From CANLBN01 sp050298695 (lineage in GTDB: Bacteria > Pseudomonadota > Gammaproteobacteria > Pseudomonadales > Cellvibrionaceae), in the NCBI GenBank assembly GCA_050298695.1, contig JBNKUQ010000028.1:1-35292 (forward strand): a stretch of DNA of 35,292 bases. The letters run 5' to 3'. The notes beneath the pieces were generated by a model, which was not told the origin of the DNA, made no database searches, and worked only from the letters and a program-made list of their open reading frames with translations. The translations under genes and the position numbers were made by a program. This document shows positions 1 through 7,355 of this stretch, piece after piece (position 1 is the stretch's first letter; every line of letters starts with the position of its first letter).

Positions 1-446
1 GCCAATTCAGTGGGATCCAAGTTGAACTCCAACTGTCCTTGTTGTTTGGCTTGCTCCAGCTCTCTTTCCATTAATTGTTGCAAGTGCGCAAAGTAACGCT
101 TAATCGGCTTTTGCAACTGCGGATCATCAGCAACCGAAGGGTCTTGTATAATCCGGCCCAAGCGACAGCCCTCTAGGCCGTTTCTTGGAGCAAACAAATA
201 GCGCTTAAATTTCTCAAGCCAGTGCTGTTCTTTATTGAAAATGGCATCCGCCTCAGCAATAAGCTCATCCGCCCGATCTTCCATTGCCGCAATGGCCAAA
301 GCCTTTTTACTACTGAAGTGATGATACAAACTACCTTTACCCACCCCACTCACTTCCAAAACATGATTAGGGCTAGTGGCATCATAGCCTCGCTGCCACA
401 AAAGTGACTTCATGGTATTGATTAATGCGGTACGCGTTGTTGACAT
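1..446 (-). CDS. TetR/AcrR family transcriptional regulator (3' end cut by window edge)
   Basis: I read this gene from the minus strand, starting at the ATG complementary to 444-446. The first 148 residues are present and the C-terminus lies outside the window. The N-terminus has the TetR helix-turn-helix: MKSLLWQRGYDATS, then VLEVSGVGKGSLYHHFSSKK, the recognition helix with its usual YHHF signature. The remainder is the start of the ligand-binding domain, containing GLEGCRLGRI. The family are dimeric, usually ligand-responsive repressors that often control their own gene and a neighbour. A palindrome covering its -10 box (468-481) supports autoregulation. It diverges from the chemoreceptor gene at 612. 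The ligand and further targets are unknown. Family assignment is secure; the target is inference. Confidence 0.88.
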   Translation of the reverse strand, partial: MSTTRTALINTMKSLLWQRGYDATSPNHVLEVSGVGKGSLYHHFSSKKALAIAAMEDRADELIAEADAIFNKEQHWLEKFKRYLFAPRNGLEGCRLGRIIQDPSVADDPQLQKPIKRYFAHLQQLMERELEQAKQQGQLEFNLDPTEL

Positions 447-467
447 AAGTCTTCTCCAAACAAGAAA

Positions 468-498
468 ACATACTAGTAGGTACAAAATTGTGAGTCAA
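468..498 (-). promoter_or_regulatory. Promoter and operator-like palindrome of the TetR gene
   Basis: On the minus strand TTGACT (493-498) and TAGTAT (470-475) are separated by exactly 17 bases, a good sigma70 promoter. The -10 box lies inside an imperfect palindrome, ACATACTAGTAGGT at 468-481, whose half-sites match at 6 of 7 positions. A repressor bound there would block RNA polymerase, the usual arrangement for an autoregulated TetR gene. The palindrome also lies about 130 bases upstream of the chemoreceptor start, so shared control is possible. Confidence 0.6.
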
Positions 499-611
499 GC
501 CCTTTTTTCAAAAAATAGCTTGTAGAACCCTCCCACCAAAGTTCGCCAGTTTCGAATTTACGTCTATAGTTAAAAGGTTATCTTCTTAATTAAACAAAGA
601 GAGCTTGAACA

Positions 612-3365
612 ATGAAAATTGTGGCTTACTTGCAAAGCGTTCTCGGCAAAATGCCGATTTCCCAAAAACTGACCCTGATTTTTATCCCTACCACGATTGC
701 CTTTGTGGTATGTGTTTTGGTGATCCTCATCAGCCAAATCTCGCAGATTAACAGAGCCAACCACAATCAACGTTTAGTGGACTATGCCCAAGTACTTGAT
801 GGAATTGCTAATAACCATGCCGTAGAACGCGGATTAACTGCAGGCTTTCTAGCCAATGGCGGTAGTCGCGGAGCCGATAAGTTAGCAAAACAAAGACAAG
901 TTGCCGGAGAAGCCCGGAAGAAATTTGCTCAGCTCTATCAGGATAATGAATTCAGCCACCTACCCAATAACATACAAGCCAGGCTGAAAAAACTAAACGA
1001 CAGCCTAGCCAGCGTTGAGAAGCTCCATGCAGCAGTTGACCGCTTAGACCCGAAAGCCAATGCCTTTACTATCTATTCCAACATTAATACTCAAGCCATA
1101 CAGATCATCGAGTATATCAATGACTTAGTGCAAGACCACATTGTTTCACAATCCCTTTCTCAGTTTATTGCTACACTATGGATGAAAGAGAGAGCCGGTC
1201 AAGAGCGCGGTGCCTTAAACGGTGTTTTTGTCAAAAAGAAATATACCGCCAAAAAAGCATCTACGATCAAGTCTTATATAGATGACCAAAACTATTACCA
1301 AACTGTTATCGAGCGCACTTCGAGCACAAAAGAATTTGATGCCTTTAATAAGTTATTGGAAGACCCTGCTCTAGCTAACTTCCAAAAAATGCGTGAGGAT
1401 TTTCTTTCGGCAAGCGAGAATAATGAAGCAATCTCTGTAGATGCAGCAGTATGGTTTGAGCAATCAACCAAGCGAATCGATAAAATTAAAACCCATGCAA
1501 ATAATATCGCCGCCAGCATCAAAGAAAAAAGCCGTAATACGGTTGTATCGGCATGGATTATTTTTTCAGTCACCCTATTTGTGGCGCTATTATTAGTTAT
1601 CGGTTTATTGTTACTGAACAACATTATTAAAAAACAAATGCACGCTAGCATTTCTTCCCTTATCAAAGCCATTCAAAACACACAAAATGAATCTAACTTC
1701 TCCACACGCGCAGAAATCCATTCAGAAGATGAATTGGGTCAAGTAAGTACTGTATATAACCAACTGATGGAAAGCATGGAAGAAGCCATTACCGAAGCAG
1801 TGAAGGTAATGGAAAATGTTGCCTCTGGAAAATTTGAACAACGCCTAACAAGTCAACTCATTGGGGATCTTGGTCGCTTAAAAGATGGGGTTAACGGCTC
1901 CTCTGAAAAAGTTCAAAACACCATGAATGAATTAATGCGAATTATGGTAGCGCTGGAAGCTGGTGATTTTAGTGTAAGAATGTCGAACGAAATAGAAGGC
2001 GAGTTAAAAAATAAAGTTGATATTGCTATGAACGCATTAGAGCAAGCCATCTCAGGTGTAAGCCAAGTGATGAGTGCTATTAGCGTAGGTGACTTTAAAC
2101 AGCGCATCAATCTCAAACTTAAAGGTACACTCGATACACTCAAACAAAATGTGAACGACAGTGCGGATAGTATTTCTTTAGCGATAAATGAAATTGCTTC
2201 GGTTATGGCCGACCAACAGGCTGGACAGTTTTCTTCAACGATTAACGGCCCCTACCAAGGACAATTGGCACAATTAACAGACTCCATCAATCAGTCGAGC
2301 AGCAGTATTAACAGCGCGGTAAAACAAATTAACCGTGTAATGGGAGCTCTTGCGGCTGGAGATTTTAGCCTGCGCATTGATGCCGACCTCAAAGGTGATT
2401 TAGACACCTTAAAAACCAATATGAATCACTCATTAACAAATCTAGAAGCCTTTGTTAACGACCTCGCACTTATTGCTCAAAAGCAACATCAAGGTAATTT
2501 AGTCCACCGTATTGATCATGAATATCAGGGACAATTAAAAAGTTTAGTCGATGCAATCAATAGCTCTGCGGATCAATTAGAAAATACACTGATCAGTGTA
2601 AAAGAAACAGCCGGCACCGTTGCCAATGGTGTGCGCGAAATATCAGACGGCAACGCTGATTTAAGTGGGCGCACAGAATCACAAGCGGCAAGCCTAGAAG
2701 AAACGGCAGCTAGCATAGAAGAAGTAACCAGTAGTCTAGCCGAGAGTAGCGAAAACGCCAAAACGTCCGTAGACCTCGCCAAAAAAGCCAGAAATATTGC
2801 ACAAGACGGCAACACTATGGTGAAAGAAGTGATTAATGCAATGGGTGAGATTAATCACTCCAGCACTAATATTGGAAACATCATTAGTGTGATAGATGAA
2901 ATTGCTTTCCAAACGAATTTATTAGCGCTAAATGCCGCGGTAGAAGCAGCACGTGCAGGAGAACAAGGCAGAGGCTTTGCCGTGGTCGCCGGAGAAGTAA
3001 GAACACTGGCGCAACGCTCAGCCAATGCAGCCAAAGAAATTAAAGACTTGATCCACGATAGCATTAACAAAGTCTCTGAAGGCACCACACTTATCGATAA
3101 AACCTCAGAAATCTTTGACGACATCATGAGCTCCGTTGAAAAAGTGACGTTCTCTATCGAGAGTGTTCACAACTCCGCGATAGAACAAAATAGTGCCATT
3201 CAACAAATTAACGCCACCGTCTCGCAAATGGAATCCATTACTCAGCAGAACGCGGCACTAGTAGAAGAAGTCTCTGCCACCAGTGAATCCATCAACGGTA
3301 TGTCCAGCGATTTACTTGATAAAGTGGGCTTCTTTCAATTAAAAACATCGAGTAACTTTATCTAA
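612..3365 (+). CDS. Methyl-accepting chemotaxis protein with NIT sensor domain and poly-HAMP linker
   Basis: This is a 917-residue transmembrane chemoreceptor. The first membrane segment is near residues 22-45 and the second near 312-338. Between them lies a helical sensor domain of the nitrate/nitrite-sensing (NIT) type, with signatures HAVERGLTAGFLANGG and later MKERAGQERGALNGVF. After the second segment comes a canonical HAMP domain, then about six further HAMP-like repeats recognised by the recurring pattern G(D/K/Q/N)F..R(I/L/M) about every 45-90 residues. The C-terminal signalling helical hairpin is typical, with its tip at IDEIAFQTNLLALNAAVEAAR followed by GRGFAVVAGEVRTLAQRS. There is no C-terminal CheR/CheB-binding pentapeptide. 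An AAGAGAG-like ribosome site precedes the ATG. It signals through CheW/CheA, which are not in the window. The ligand (nitrate or nitrite by family precedent) is inference. Confidence 0.93.
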   Translation: MKIVAYLQSVLGKMPISQKLTLIFIPTTIAFVVCVLVILISQISQINRANHNQRLVDYAQVLDGIANNHAVERGLTAGFLANGGSRGADKLAKQRQVAGEARKKFAQLYQDNEFSHLPNNIQARLKKLNDSLASVEKLHAAVDRLDPKANAFTIYSNINTQAIQIIEYINDLVQDHIVSQSLSQFIATLWMKERAGQERGALNGVFVKKKYTAKKASTIKSYIDDQNYYQTVIERTSSTKEFDAFNKLLEDPALANFQKMREDFLSASENNEAISVDAAVWFEQSTKRIDKIKTHANNIAASIKEKSRNTVVSAWIIFSVTLFVALLLVIGLLLLNNIIKKQMHASISSLIKAIQNTQNESNFSTRAEIHSEDELGQVSTVYNQLMESMEEAITEAVKVMENVASGKFEQRLTSQLIGDLGRLKDGVNGSSEKVQNTMNELMRIMVALEAGDFSVRMSNEIEGELKNKVDIAMNALEQAISGVSQVMSAISVGDFKQRINLKLKGTLDTLKQNVNDSADSISLAINEIASVMADQQAGQFSSTINGPYQGQLAQLTDSINQSSSSINSAVKQINRVMGALAAGDFSLRIDADLKGDLDTLKTNMNHSLTNLEAFVNDLALIAQKQHQGNLVHRIDHEYQGQLKSLVDAINSSADQLENTLISVKETAGTVANGVREISDGNADLSGRTESQAASLEETAASIEEVTSSLAESSENAKTSVDLAKKARNIAQDGNTMVKEVINAMGEINHSSTNIGNIISVIDEIAFQTNLLALNAAVEAARAGEQGRGFAVVAGEVRTLAQRSANAAKEIKDLIHDSINKVSEGTTLIDKTSEIFDDIMSSVEKVTFSIESVHNSAIEQNSAIQQINATVSQMESITQQNAALVEEVSATSESINGMSSDLLDKVGFFQLKTSSNFI

Positions 3366-3383
3366 AGGAATGAGTCAATAAAC

Positions 3384-3420
3384 AAACGGCGCCGGTACAA
3401 AAAATCGAGCGCCGTTTTTT
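3384..3420 (+). terminator. Intrinsic terminator after the chemoreceptor gene
   Basis: A 9-bp stem, AAACGGCGC at 3384-3392 pairing with GCGCCGTTT at 3409-3417, is followed by a T run ending at 3420. It starts 18 bases after the stop codon at 3365. The loop of 16 bases is rather long. Confidence 0.75.
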
Positions 3421-3485
3421 ATATGGTAGAACATTTTAAATAGACGATTAGTAGTATAGGACAATTTAAAATTGCAAATAGTGGT

Positions 3486-3509
3486 GCCCAAAAGATATAC
3501 TGTTTGGGC
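3486..3509 (+). promoter_or_regulatory. Inverted repeat upstream of the histidine kinase gene
   Basis: GCCCAAA at 3486-3492 and TTTGGGC at 3503-3509 form a perfect 7-bp inverted repeat with a 10-base spacer, about 75 bases upstream of the kinase start at 3583. It has no T run on the plus strand, so an operator is more likely than a terminator. No regulator can be named. Confidence 0.35.
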
Positions 3510-3582
3510 CGATGTTTTAAGATAGATTTTTATCGCAATCACTTCTTAAATAAGTCATTTAAACTCATTTTTCGATCTAATA

Positions 3583-4842
3583 ATGTCAACAGCAGATACA
3601 AAAATCATTAAAACACGCCAATCACATTCAGATTGGTATATTGGGGCGATGGAGCAACTGGTTGATGTTGTTCAAGAGATATCGCACGCACGTGACCTTG
3701 GTACAATCATGGCGATTGTCCGTAGGTCTGCAAGGCATTTAACAGGTGCTGATGGCGCCACCTTTGTTTTGCGCGATGGAGACAAATGTTTTTACGCAGA
3801 TGAAGATGCGATAAGTCCGCTATGGAAAGGGCAACGCTTTTCTATGAAGACGTGTATTAGTGGCTGGGTCATGATAAATGCACAGCCCGCTGTTATTGAA
3901 GATATATATAAGGATGCACGGATTCCTGAAAGTGCTTATCGCCCTACATTTGTCAAAAGCTTAGCTATGGTGCCTATTCGTACTGACCAACCTGTTGGAG
4001 CTATTGGAAACTATTGGGCAAAGAAACGACAACCCACAAAAGAAGAGGTATCAATATTACAGGCGTTGGCAAACGTAACATCAGTCGCACTTGAAAATGT
4101 TGAACTATATGATCGTTTACAAGAAAACATTAAAGCGTTGGAGGCGTCAAATGAGGACTTGCGTTCCTTGGCATGGGCTGCTGCACACGACCTTAAATCA
4201 CCCTTACAAGTCATGAACAATTTAGCTCAGTGGATCGAAGACGATTTCGTGAAAGGTGACTATGAAAAAACGCAACACCATATTCAGAATTTGAAGCGCC
4301 GAACCAAACGAACTGAAAAGCTTCTTGTTGATATATTAGAATATTCATCCATACAAAACAGTGGGAGATTAGATGAACAGGAATATGTTGATGGCCAAGT
4401 TCTTATGGATGACATCCGATCTTTAATTAGCCTTCCGGATGCTTTCACACTCAATTTTTCACCTGAATTCAGCAATATCAGTGTACAGCGGATCGTATTG
4501 CAAAGAGTTTTCTGCAACCTCATTGAAAATGCAATAAAGCATCATGACCATGACGAAGGTAAAATAGAAATTACAGTCGACGTTGAGCAAAACCACTATG
4601 TGTTTGCAGTTCGGGATGATGGGCCAGGAATTCCAGAGAAATATCAGGGCAAAATTTTTGATATGTTCCAAACCCTTAAACCGCGAGACGTGACAGAAGG
4701 AAGTGGCTTGGGATTAGCGATTGTGAAAAAGATGCTATCTGTACACGGCTCTGAAATTAGCGTTGAGTCCGGCCCCGAAAGAGGCGCTGTCTTTCGTTTT
4801 ACATGGCCGCAATTATCAGTAACAAACGAGGGGGCTACATAA
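3583..4842 (+). CDS. GAF-domain sensor histidine kinase
   Basis: This 419-residue protein has no membrane segment and is presumably cytoplasmic. A GAF domain spans about residues 35-172, with a Cys (C91) in the MKTCISGWVM segment and the typical SLAMVPIR strand near 126-133. The phospho-acceptor domain has H202 in AAHDLKSPL, and the catalytic ATPase domain shows an N box (NLIENAIKHH, about 312-321), G1 (DDGPGIP, 345-351), an F box (IFDMFQ) and G2 (GSGLGLAIVKKM, 373-384). All catalytic boxes are intact. The arrangement resembles phytochrome-type kinases without the PAS and PHY modules. The gene abuts the response regulator that follows with no gap, so the two are almost certainly one two-component pair. 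The signal sensed by the GAF domain is unknown. Confidence 0.92.
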   Translation: MSTADTKIIKTRQSHSDWYIGAMEQLVDVVQEISHARDLGTIMAIVRRSARHLTGADGATFVLRDGDKCFYADEDAISPLWKGQRFSMKTCISGWVMINAQPAVIEDIYKDARIPESAYRPTFVKSLAMVPIRTDQPVGAIGNYWAKKRQPTKEEVSILQALANVTSVALENVELYDRLQENIKALEASNEDLRSLAWAAAHDLKSPLQVMNNLAQWIEDDFVKGDYEKTQHHIQNLKRRTKRTEKLLVDILEYSSIQNSGRLDEQEYVDGQVLMDDIRSLISLPDAFTLNFSPEFSNISVQRIVLQRVFCNLIENAIKHHDHDEGKIEITVDVEQNHYVFAVRDDGPGIPEKYQGKIFDMFQTLKPRDVTEGSGLGLAIVKKMLSVHGSEISVESGPERGAVFRFTWPQLSVTNEGAT

Positions 4843-5250
4843 ATGTTAAACGAACTAAGGCCGATTCTGGTGGTTGAGGATGACGAAATATATCAGGAAA
4901 TTTTTAAGCGAAAGTTTGAGAGTGAAGGGGTTTCTAACCCTGTAATAGAGGCATACGATGGCGTCGAAGCACTCGAGATTCTTGCGGAGGGGAATCATTC
5001 ATCAAAACCATGCATCATCGTATTGGACATCAACATGCCACGCATGAACGGTTTCGAGTTTCTTCGCGAGATGCGTTCCGACGATTCTATGAAGAAGAAC
5101 ATTGTGTTTGTTGCCAGTTCCTCTTCCCGAGATGAAGATATCAAGACAGCTTACGATTTATGTGCCGCAGGTTATTTCGATAAAGACAATCTTGATGGCC
5201 TTGTTCGCATTTGTCGTGACTTTTGCGCCTTTAATGAATTCCCTGCATAA
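4843..5250 (+). CDS. Single-domain response regulator (CheY/Rcp1-like)
   Basis: The 135-residue protein is one receiver domain with no output domain. The acidic pocket is E12-D13-D14 in VVEDDEIYQ. The phospho-acceptor is D62 in VLDINMPRMNG, the switch Ser/Thr position is S92 and the conserved Lys is K114. The usual Lys-Pro pair is Lys-Asp here (YFDKDN). Its ATG directly follows the kinase stop codon (TAA then ATG at 4843), which indicates translational coupling and pairing with that kinase. Without a DNA-binding domain it probably acts by protein contact or as a phosphorelay intermediate. It resembles regulators paired with phytochrome-like kinases. The output is unknown. Confidence 0.92.
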   Translation: MLNELRPILVVEDDEIYQEIFKRKFESEGVSNPVIEAYDGVEALEILAEGNHSSKPCIIVLDINMPRMNGFEFLREMRSDDSMKKNIVFVASSSSRDEDIKTAYDLCAAGYFDKDNLDGLVRICRDFCAFNEFPA

Positions 5251-5324
5251 AAGAATAATTTTTTTAACACTCGTATAGCTCTACTGTCTCTTAGGGAAGA
5301 ATGCGAGTTTGATTATAAAAGCGA

Positions 5325-5492
5325 TTATTTTTCTTTCTTCTTTCCTGAAAACCATTTTTGTGATTTGGCCTTCGATGTGAACAACCCGGCCAACAACATG
5401 GCATCTTTTGCCTTCACTAAGATTTTCAAGTCCCAGTAGAACGAATAGGTTTGGCTAAGTGGTAACTCACTGCCAGAAGTAGGTTGATTTTC
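5325..5492 (-). pseudogene. Open frame without a good start, possible gene remnant
   Basis: In the 314-base gap between the response regulator and the small heat-shock gene, one minus-strand frame stays open from a TGA just above 5490 to a TAA at 5325-5327. It reads about 54 residues with natural-looking composition, including YSFYWDLKILVKAKDAMLLA and a Lys-rich end. The only ATG is internal (near 5400) and has no Shine-Dalgarno site. It may be the tail of a decayed gene. I do not recognise the sequence, and a chance open frame is possible. Confidence 0.2.
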
Positions 5493-5532
5493 TCAGATAC
5501 GGGCGAGATGGAGGATAAGGATAGGTTGAAAT

Positions 5533-5553
5533 GGGGAGGCACATTACCTCCCC
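5533..5553 (-). terminator. Hairpin at the 3' end of the small heat-shock genes
   Basis: GGGGAGG (5533-5539) pairs with CCTCCCC (5547-5553) around a 7-base loop, 12 bases past the stop codon of the gene at 5565. The tract after it on the minus strand is only ATTTC, so termination may be weak or helped by another factor. Confidence 0.5.
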
Positions 5554-5564
5554 GTAAAGCCTCT

Positions 5565-6167
5565 TTACCTCGACTGAATCGCAATTCGCTTGGTCTCTTG
5601 ATGTGGGATGGCTTTTCTTGGGACAGTCAGCGTTAACACACCATCTTTTAAGCTTGCGTTGATTTCGTTGGCATCAGCATCATCTGGCAGTGATAACGTG
5701 CGCTGAAATGTACCTGCGCTGCGCTCCACCCGATAATAATGTTTGTCATCTTGCTTAGTTTCATTTTCGCGTTTTCCACTGATACGCAGAATGTCATTTT
5801 GAACATCAATCGATAGATTGTCTTCATTAAATCCCGGCACATCGACAGTAATTTCATAGCTCTTATTATCGGTGGAAATATCCAAGCGTGATAAACTCTG
5901 ATCTCCAATTAACGAAGGAAAGCTGGCACTTGCTAGCTCCGACAAGTTTCGCAAAGAAGAGCCTAGACCGAACTGATTAAACACCCGGTCAAATAGCTGG
6001 TCGATCTCGTTATGTAATTTCAGAAAAGGATCATTACCGTAACTGGATGGCAACGATTGAGCTTCTTTCCTTGTAACCGGTACTTGTTGAGGTTGAGATT
6101 GATTTCCCTCGTGTTTAAACCAGTTCCAAGGTTTGAGTTTTTCAAAATCAAATTTTTCTAAGGTCAT
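5565..6167 (-). CDS. Small heat-shock protein, Hsp20/alpha-crystallin family
   Basis: The 200-residue product carries an alpha-crystallin domain across roughly its last 110 residues: LSRLDISTDNKSYEITVDVPGFNEDNLSIDV, then ILRISGKRENE and the A-x-x-x-n-G-V-L-T-L signature (ASLKDGVLTLTVPRK). It ends with the I-x-I oligomerisation motif (RIAI). I chose the ATG at 6165-6167 rather than the in-frame GTG four codons earlier. GGAG, overlapping that GTG codon, sits six bases before the ATG and is best read as its ribosome site. The product is an ATP-independent holdase that keeps unfolding proteins soluble. It lies 86 bases downstream of the ibpA-like gene on the same strand, with a hairpin between, so partial co-transcription under heat-shock control is likely. 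Confidence 0.93.
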   Translation of the reverse strand: MTLEKFDFEKLKPWNWFKHEGNQSQPQQVPVTRKEAQSLPSSYGNDPFLKLHNEIDQLFDRVFNQFGLGSSLRNLSELASASFPSLIGDQSLSRLDISTDNKSYEITVDVPGFNEDNLSIDVQNDILRISGKRENETKQDDKHYYRVERSAGTFQRTLSLPDDADANEINASLKDGVLTLTVPRKAIPHQETKRIAIQSR

Positions 6168-6221
6168 CGTAAGCTCCACTAAATAGAAATAGAGTGAATG
6201 AAATTGTTACTAGAAGAAATA

Positions 6222-6242
6222 GGCTGCGCATTACACGCAGCC
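6222..6242 (-). terminator. Intercistronic hairpin between the two Hsp20 genes
   Basis: GGCTGCG (6222-6228) pairs with CGCAGCC (6236-6242), a perfect 7-bp stem with a 7-base loop, starting 11 bases past the stop of the ibpA-like gene. The following minus-strand tract (TATTTCTTC) is a poor U run, so it may be a partial terminator or an RNA-stability element that sets the ratio of the two proteins. Confidence 0.45.
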
Positions 6243-6253
6243 ACAAGCACACG

Positions 6254-6724
6254 TTAAGCGGCTTTTATACCCTCCTTTGAGGAATCATGCTCTATTGTGT
6301 TAGCTTTCCCATTAATGGCGATTTTCTTGGGCTTCATCGCTTCTGGAATTTCTTTCACCAGTTTGATAGTAAGCAAACCATCTTCCAAGGAAGCCTTGGT
6401 GACTTCTACATAGTCATCTAAGTTGAATTTGTGCTCAAAGTTACGATTCGCAATCCCCTGGTGAAGATAATTGTGTTCCTCGGTTTTCTCTTTAGCACCA
6501 CGAATGGTCAGTACGCCGTTTTCAACATTGATATCAAGATCCGATTGTTTAAAACCAGCCACAGCGAGTGATATCGCATATTCGTTTTCGCCCAACGACT
6601 CAATGTTATAGGGCGGATAGCTGGTGGACACCGAATCGGTGGTCATAGCATGATCCAGTATGGATGCCAAGCGGTCAAAACCAATAGAACTGCGGTAGAG
6701 TGGGCTTAAATCTAAAGTAGTCAT
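6254..6724 (-). CDS. IbpA-type small heat-shock protein
   Basis: The 156-residue protein matches the IbpA/IbpB subgroup of Hsp20. It begins with TTLDLSPLYRSSIGFDRL, close to the IbpA N-terminal signature. The alpha-crystallin domain follows (YAISLAVAGFKQSDLDINVENG, LTIRGAKE, ASLEDGLLTIKLVKEIPE). The C-terminal tail contains KPKKIAI, the I-x-I motif. Length is close to E. coli IbpA (137 residues) plus a short tail. It binds aggregates and hands clients to ClpB and DnaK; clpB is at 29523-32102 in this window. Upstream on the minus strand are a sigma32-like promoter and a ROSE-type thermometer, so control at both transcription and translation is expected. Confidence 0.94.
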   Translation of the reverse strand: MTTLDLSPLYRSSIGFDRLASILDHAMTTDSVSTSYPPYNIESLGENEYAISLAVAGFKQSDLDINVENGVLTIRGAKEKTEEHNYLHQGIANRNFEHKFNLDDYVEVTKASLEDGLLTIKLVKEIPEAMKPKKIAINGKANTIEHDSSKEGIKAA

Positions 6725-6731
6725 CGTCTAT

Positions 6732-6796
6732 ATCCTCCAAAAGAAGCAACATAAATAAATGATTAATATGCGATGTAATTCCACACGGACATTACA
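6732..6796 (-). promoter_or_regulatory. ROSE-type RNA thermometer in the ibpA-like 5' UTR
   Basis: The minus-strand leader reads TTGCTTCTTTTGGAGGA just before the start codon. The CTTC at its centre folds over a UUUU loop onto GGAG. Extending inwards to the base of the stem, UUGCU (complement of 6745-6749) faces AGGA of the Shine-Dalgarno site with a G-G mismatch. This is the defining pairing of ROSE elements, which melt on heating. A second perfect 6-bp hairpin (TGTAAT/ATTACA) lies at 6774-6796, matching the usual multi-hairpin layout. ROSE elements are known in front of ibpA-like genes in many proteobacteria; identification here is by eye. Confidence 0.7.
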
Positions 6797-6808
6797 CCCA
6801 CGACAAAG

Positions 6809-6835
6809 ATGTAGGGTTGGCATTTCAAATTTCAA
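6809..6835 (-). promoter_or_regulatory. Sigma32 (RpoH)-like heat-shock promoter of the Hsp20 genes
   Basis: On the minus strand TTGAAA (6830-6835) and CCCTACAT (6809-6816) are separated by 13 bases. The E. coli RpoH consensus is CTTGAAA, a 13-15 base spacer, then CCCCATNT. Transcription from here would give a leader of roughly 75-80 bases containing both thermometer hairpins. Confidence 0.6.
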
Positions 6836-6987
6836 TACGGGAATATAGAAAAAAAATTTTCAAAAAAAAGTCCTTATATAGTAAAAAATTATTATTTTTA
6901 ACCCTTGAAAATCTTTTATTAGGCACTAGTATTCAATGAGCTTTTTTTGGGTAATAAGTTATTTATGAGTTCCTAAGGAGGTTAATA

Positions 6988-7305
6988 ATGTCAAAATTAA
7001 CTTGTTTAGCTGCCATAATTAAAGACTTACGGGGAAGTCATACTGTGGCTTTATTAACAGTATTATTTTCGAGCCTTGCCATTGGCGATAATCCTCCACC
7101 CATCATTTCAATGGGCCATCAAAATAAACACCTTAACTCCGAATTCTGGCTGCCCCCTAAAAATCTTGATGTAAAATCCAAAGAACAGTTCACTGAAGAG
7201 TGGCTATCTCGATATTGGTCACTTGGTGTTTTAAAAAGCAATAACGATCCACCGTCCAGCCAGACACCTAAGCGGTCAGCGTTTGTAATAAGTAATCAAT
7301 CTTAG
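6988..7305 (+). CDS. Small exported or membrane-anchored protein, unknown function
   Basis: I do not recognise this 105-residue protein. It starts with a very strong ribosome site (AAGGAGG) six bases before the ATG. A positively charged N-terminus precedes one hydrophobic stretch near residues 19-33 (TVALLTVLFSSLAIG), which could be a signal peptide or signal anchor. After it the sequence is polar and Pro-rich, with two short aromatic clusters (EFWLPPKNLDV, EEWLSRYWSLGVL). Only 50 bases separate it from the diguanylate cyclase gene, which has an equally strong ribosome site, so the two may share a transcript. A role in sensing for that cyclase is possible but unproven. Confidence 0.6.
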   Translation: MSKLTCLAAIIKDLRGSHTVALLTVLFSSLAIGDNPPPIISMGHQNKHLNSEFWLPPKNLDVKSKEQFTEEWLSRYWSLGVLKSNNDPPSSQTPKRSAFVISNQS

Positions 7306-7355
7306 CATTCCTTTTTCTAGTTGAAATTTTAAAAATTTCATGTGAGGAGGTTTTT

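Noticed and set aside
1..446. Plus-strand 61-residue frame at 222-407
   Set aside because: It is the shadow of the TetR gene on the minus strand, which has clear helix-turn-helix sequence.
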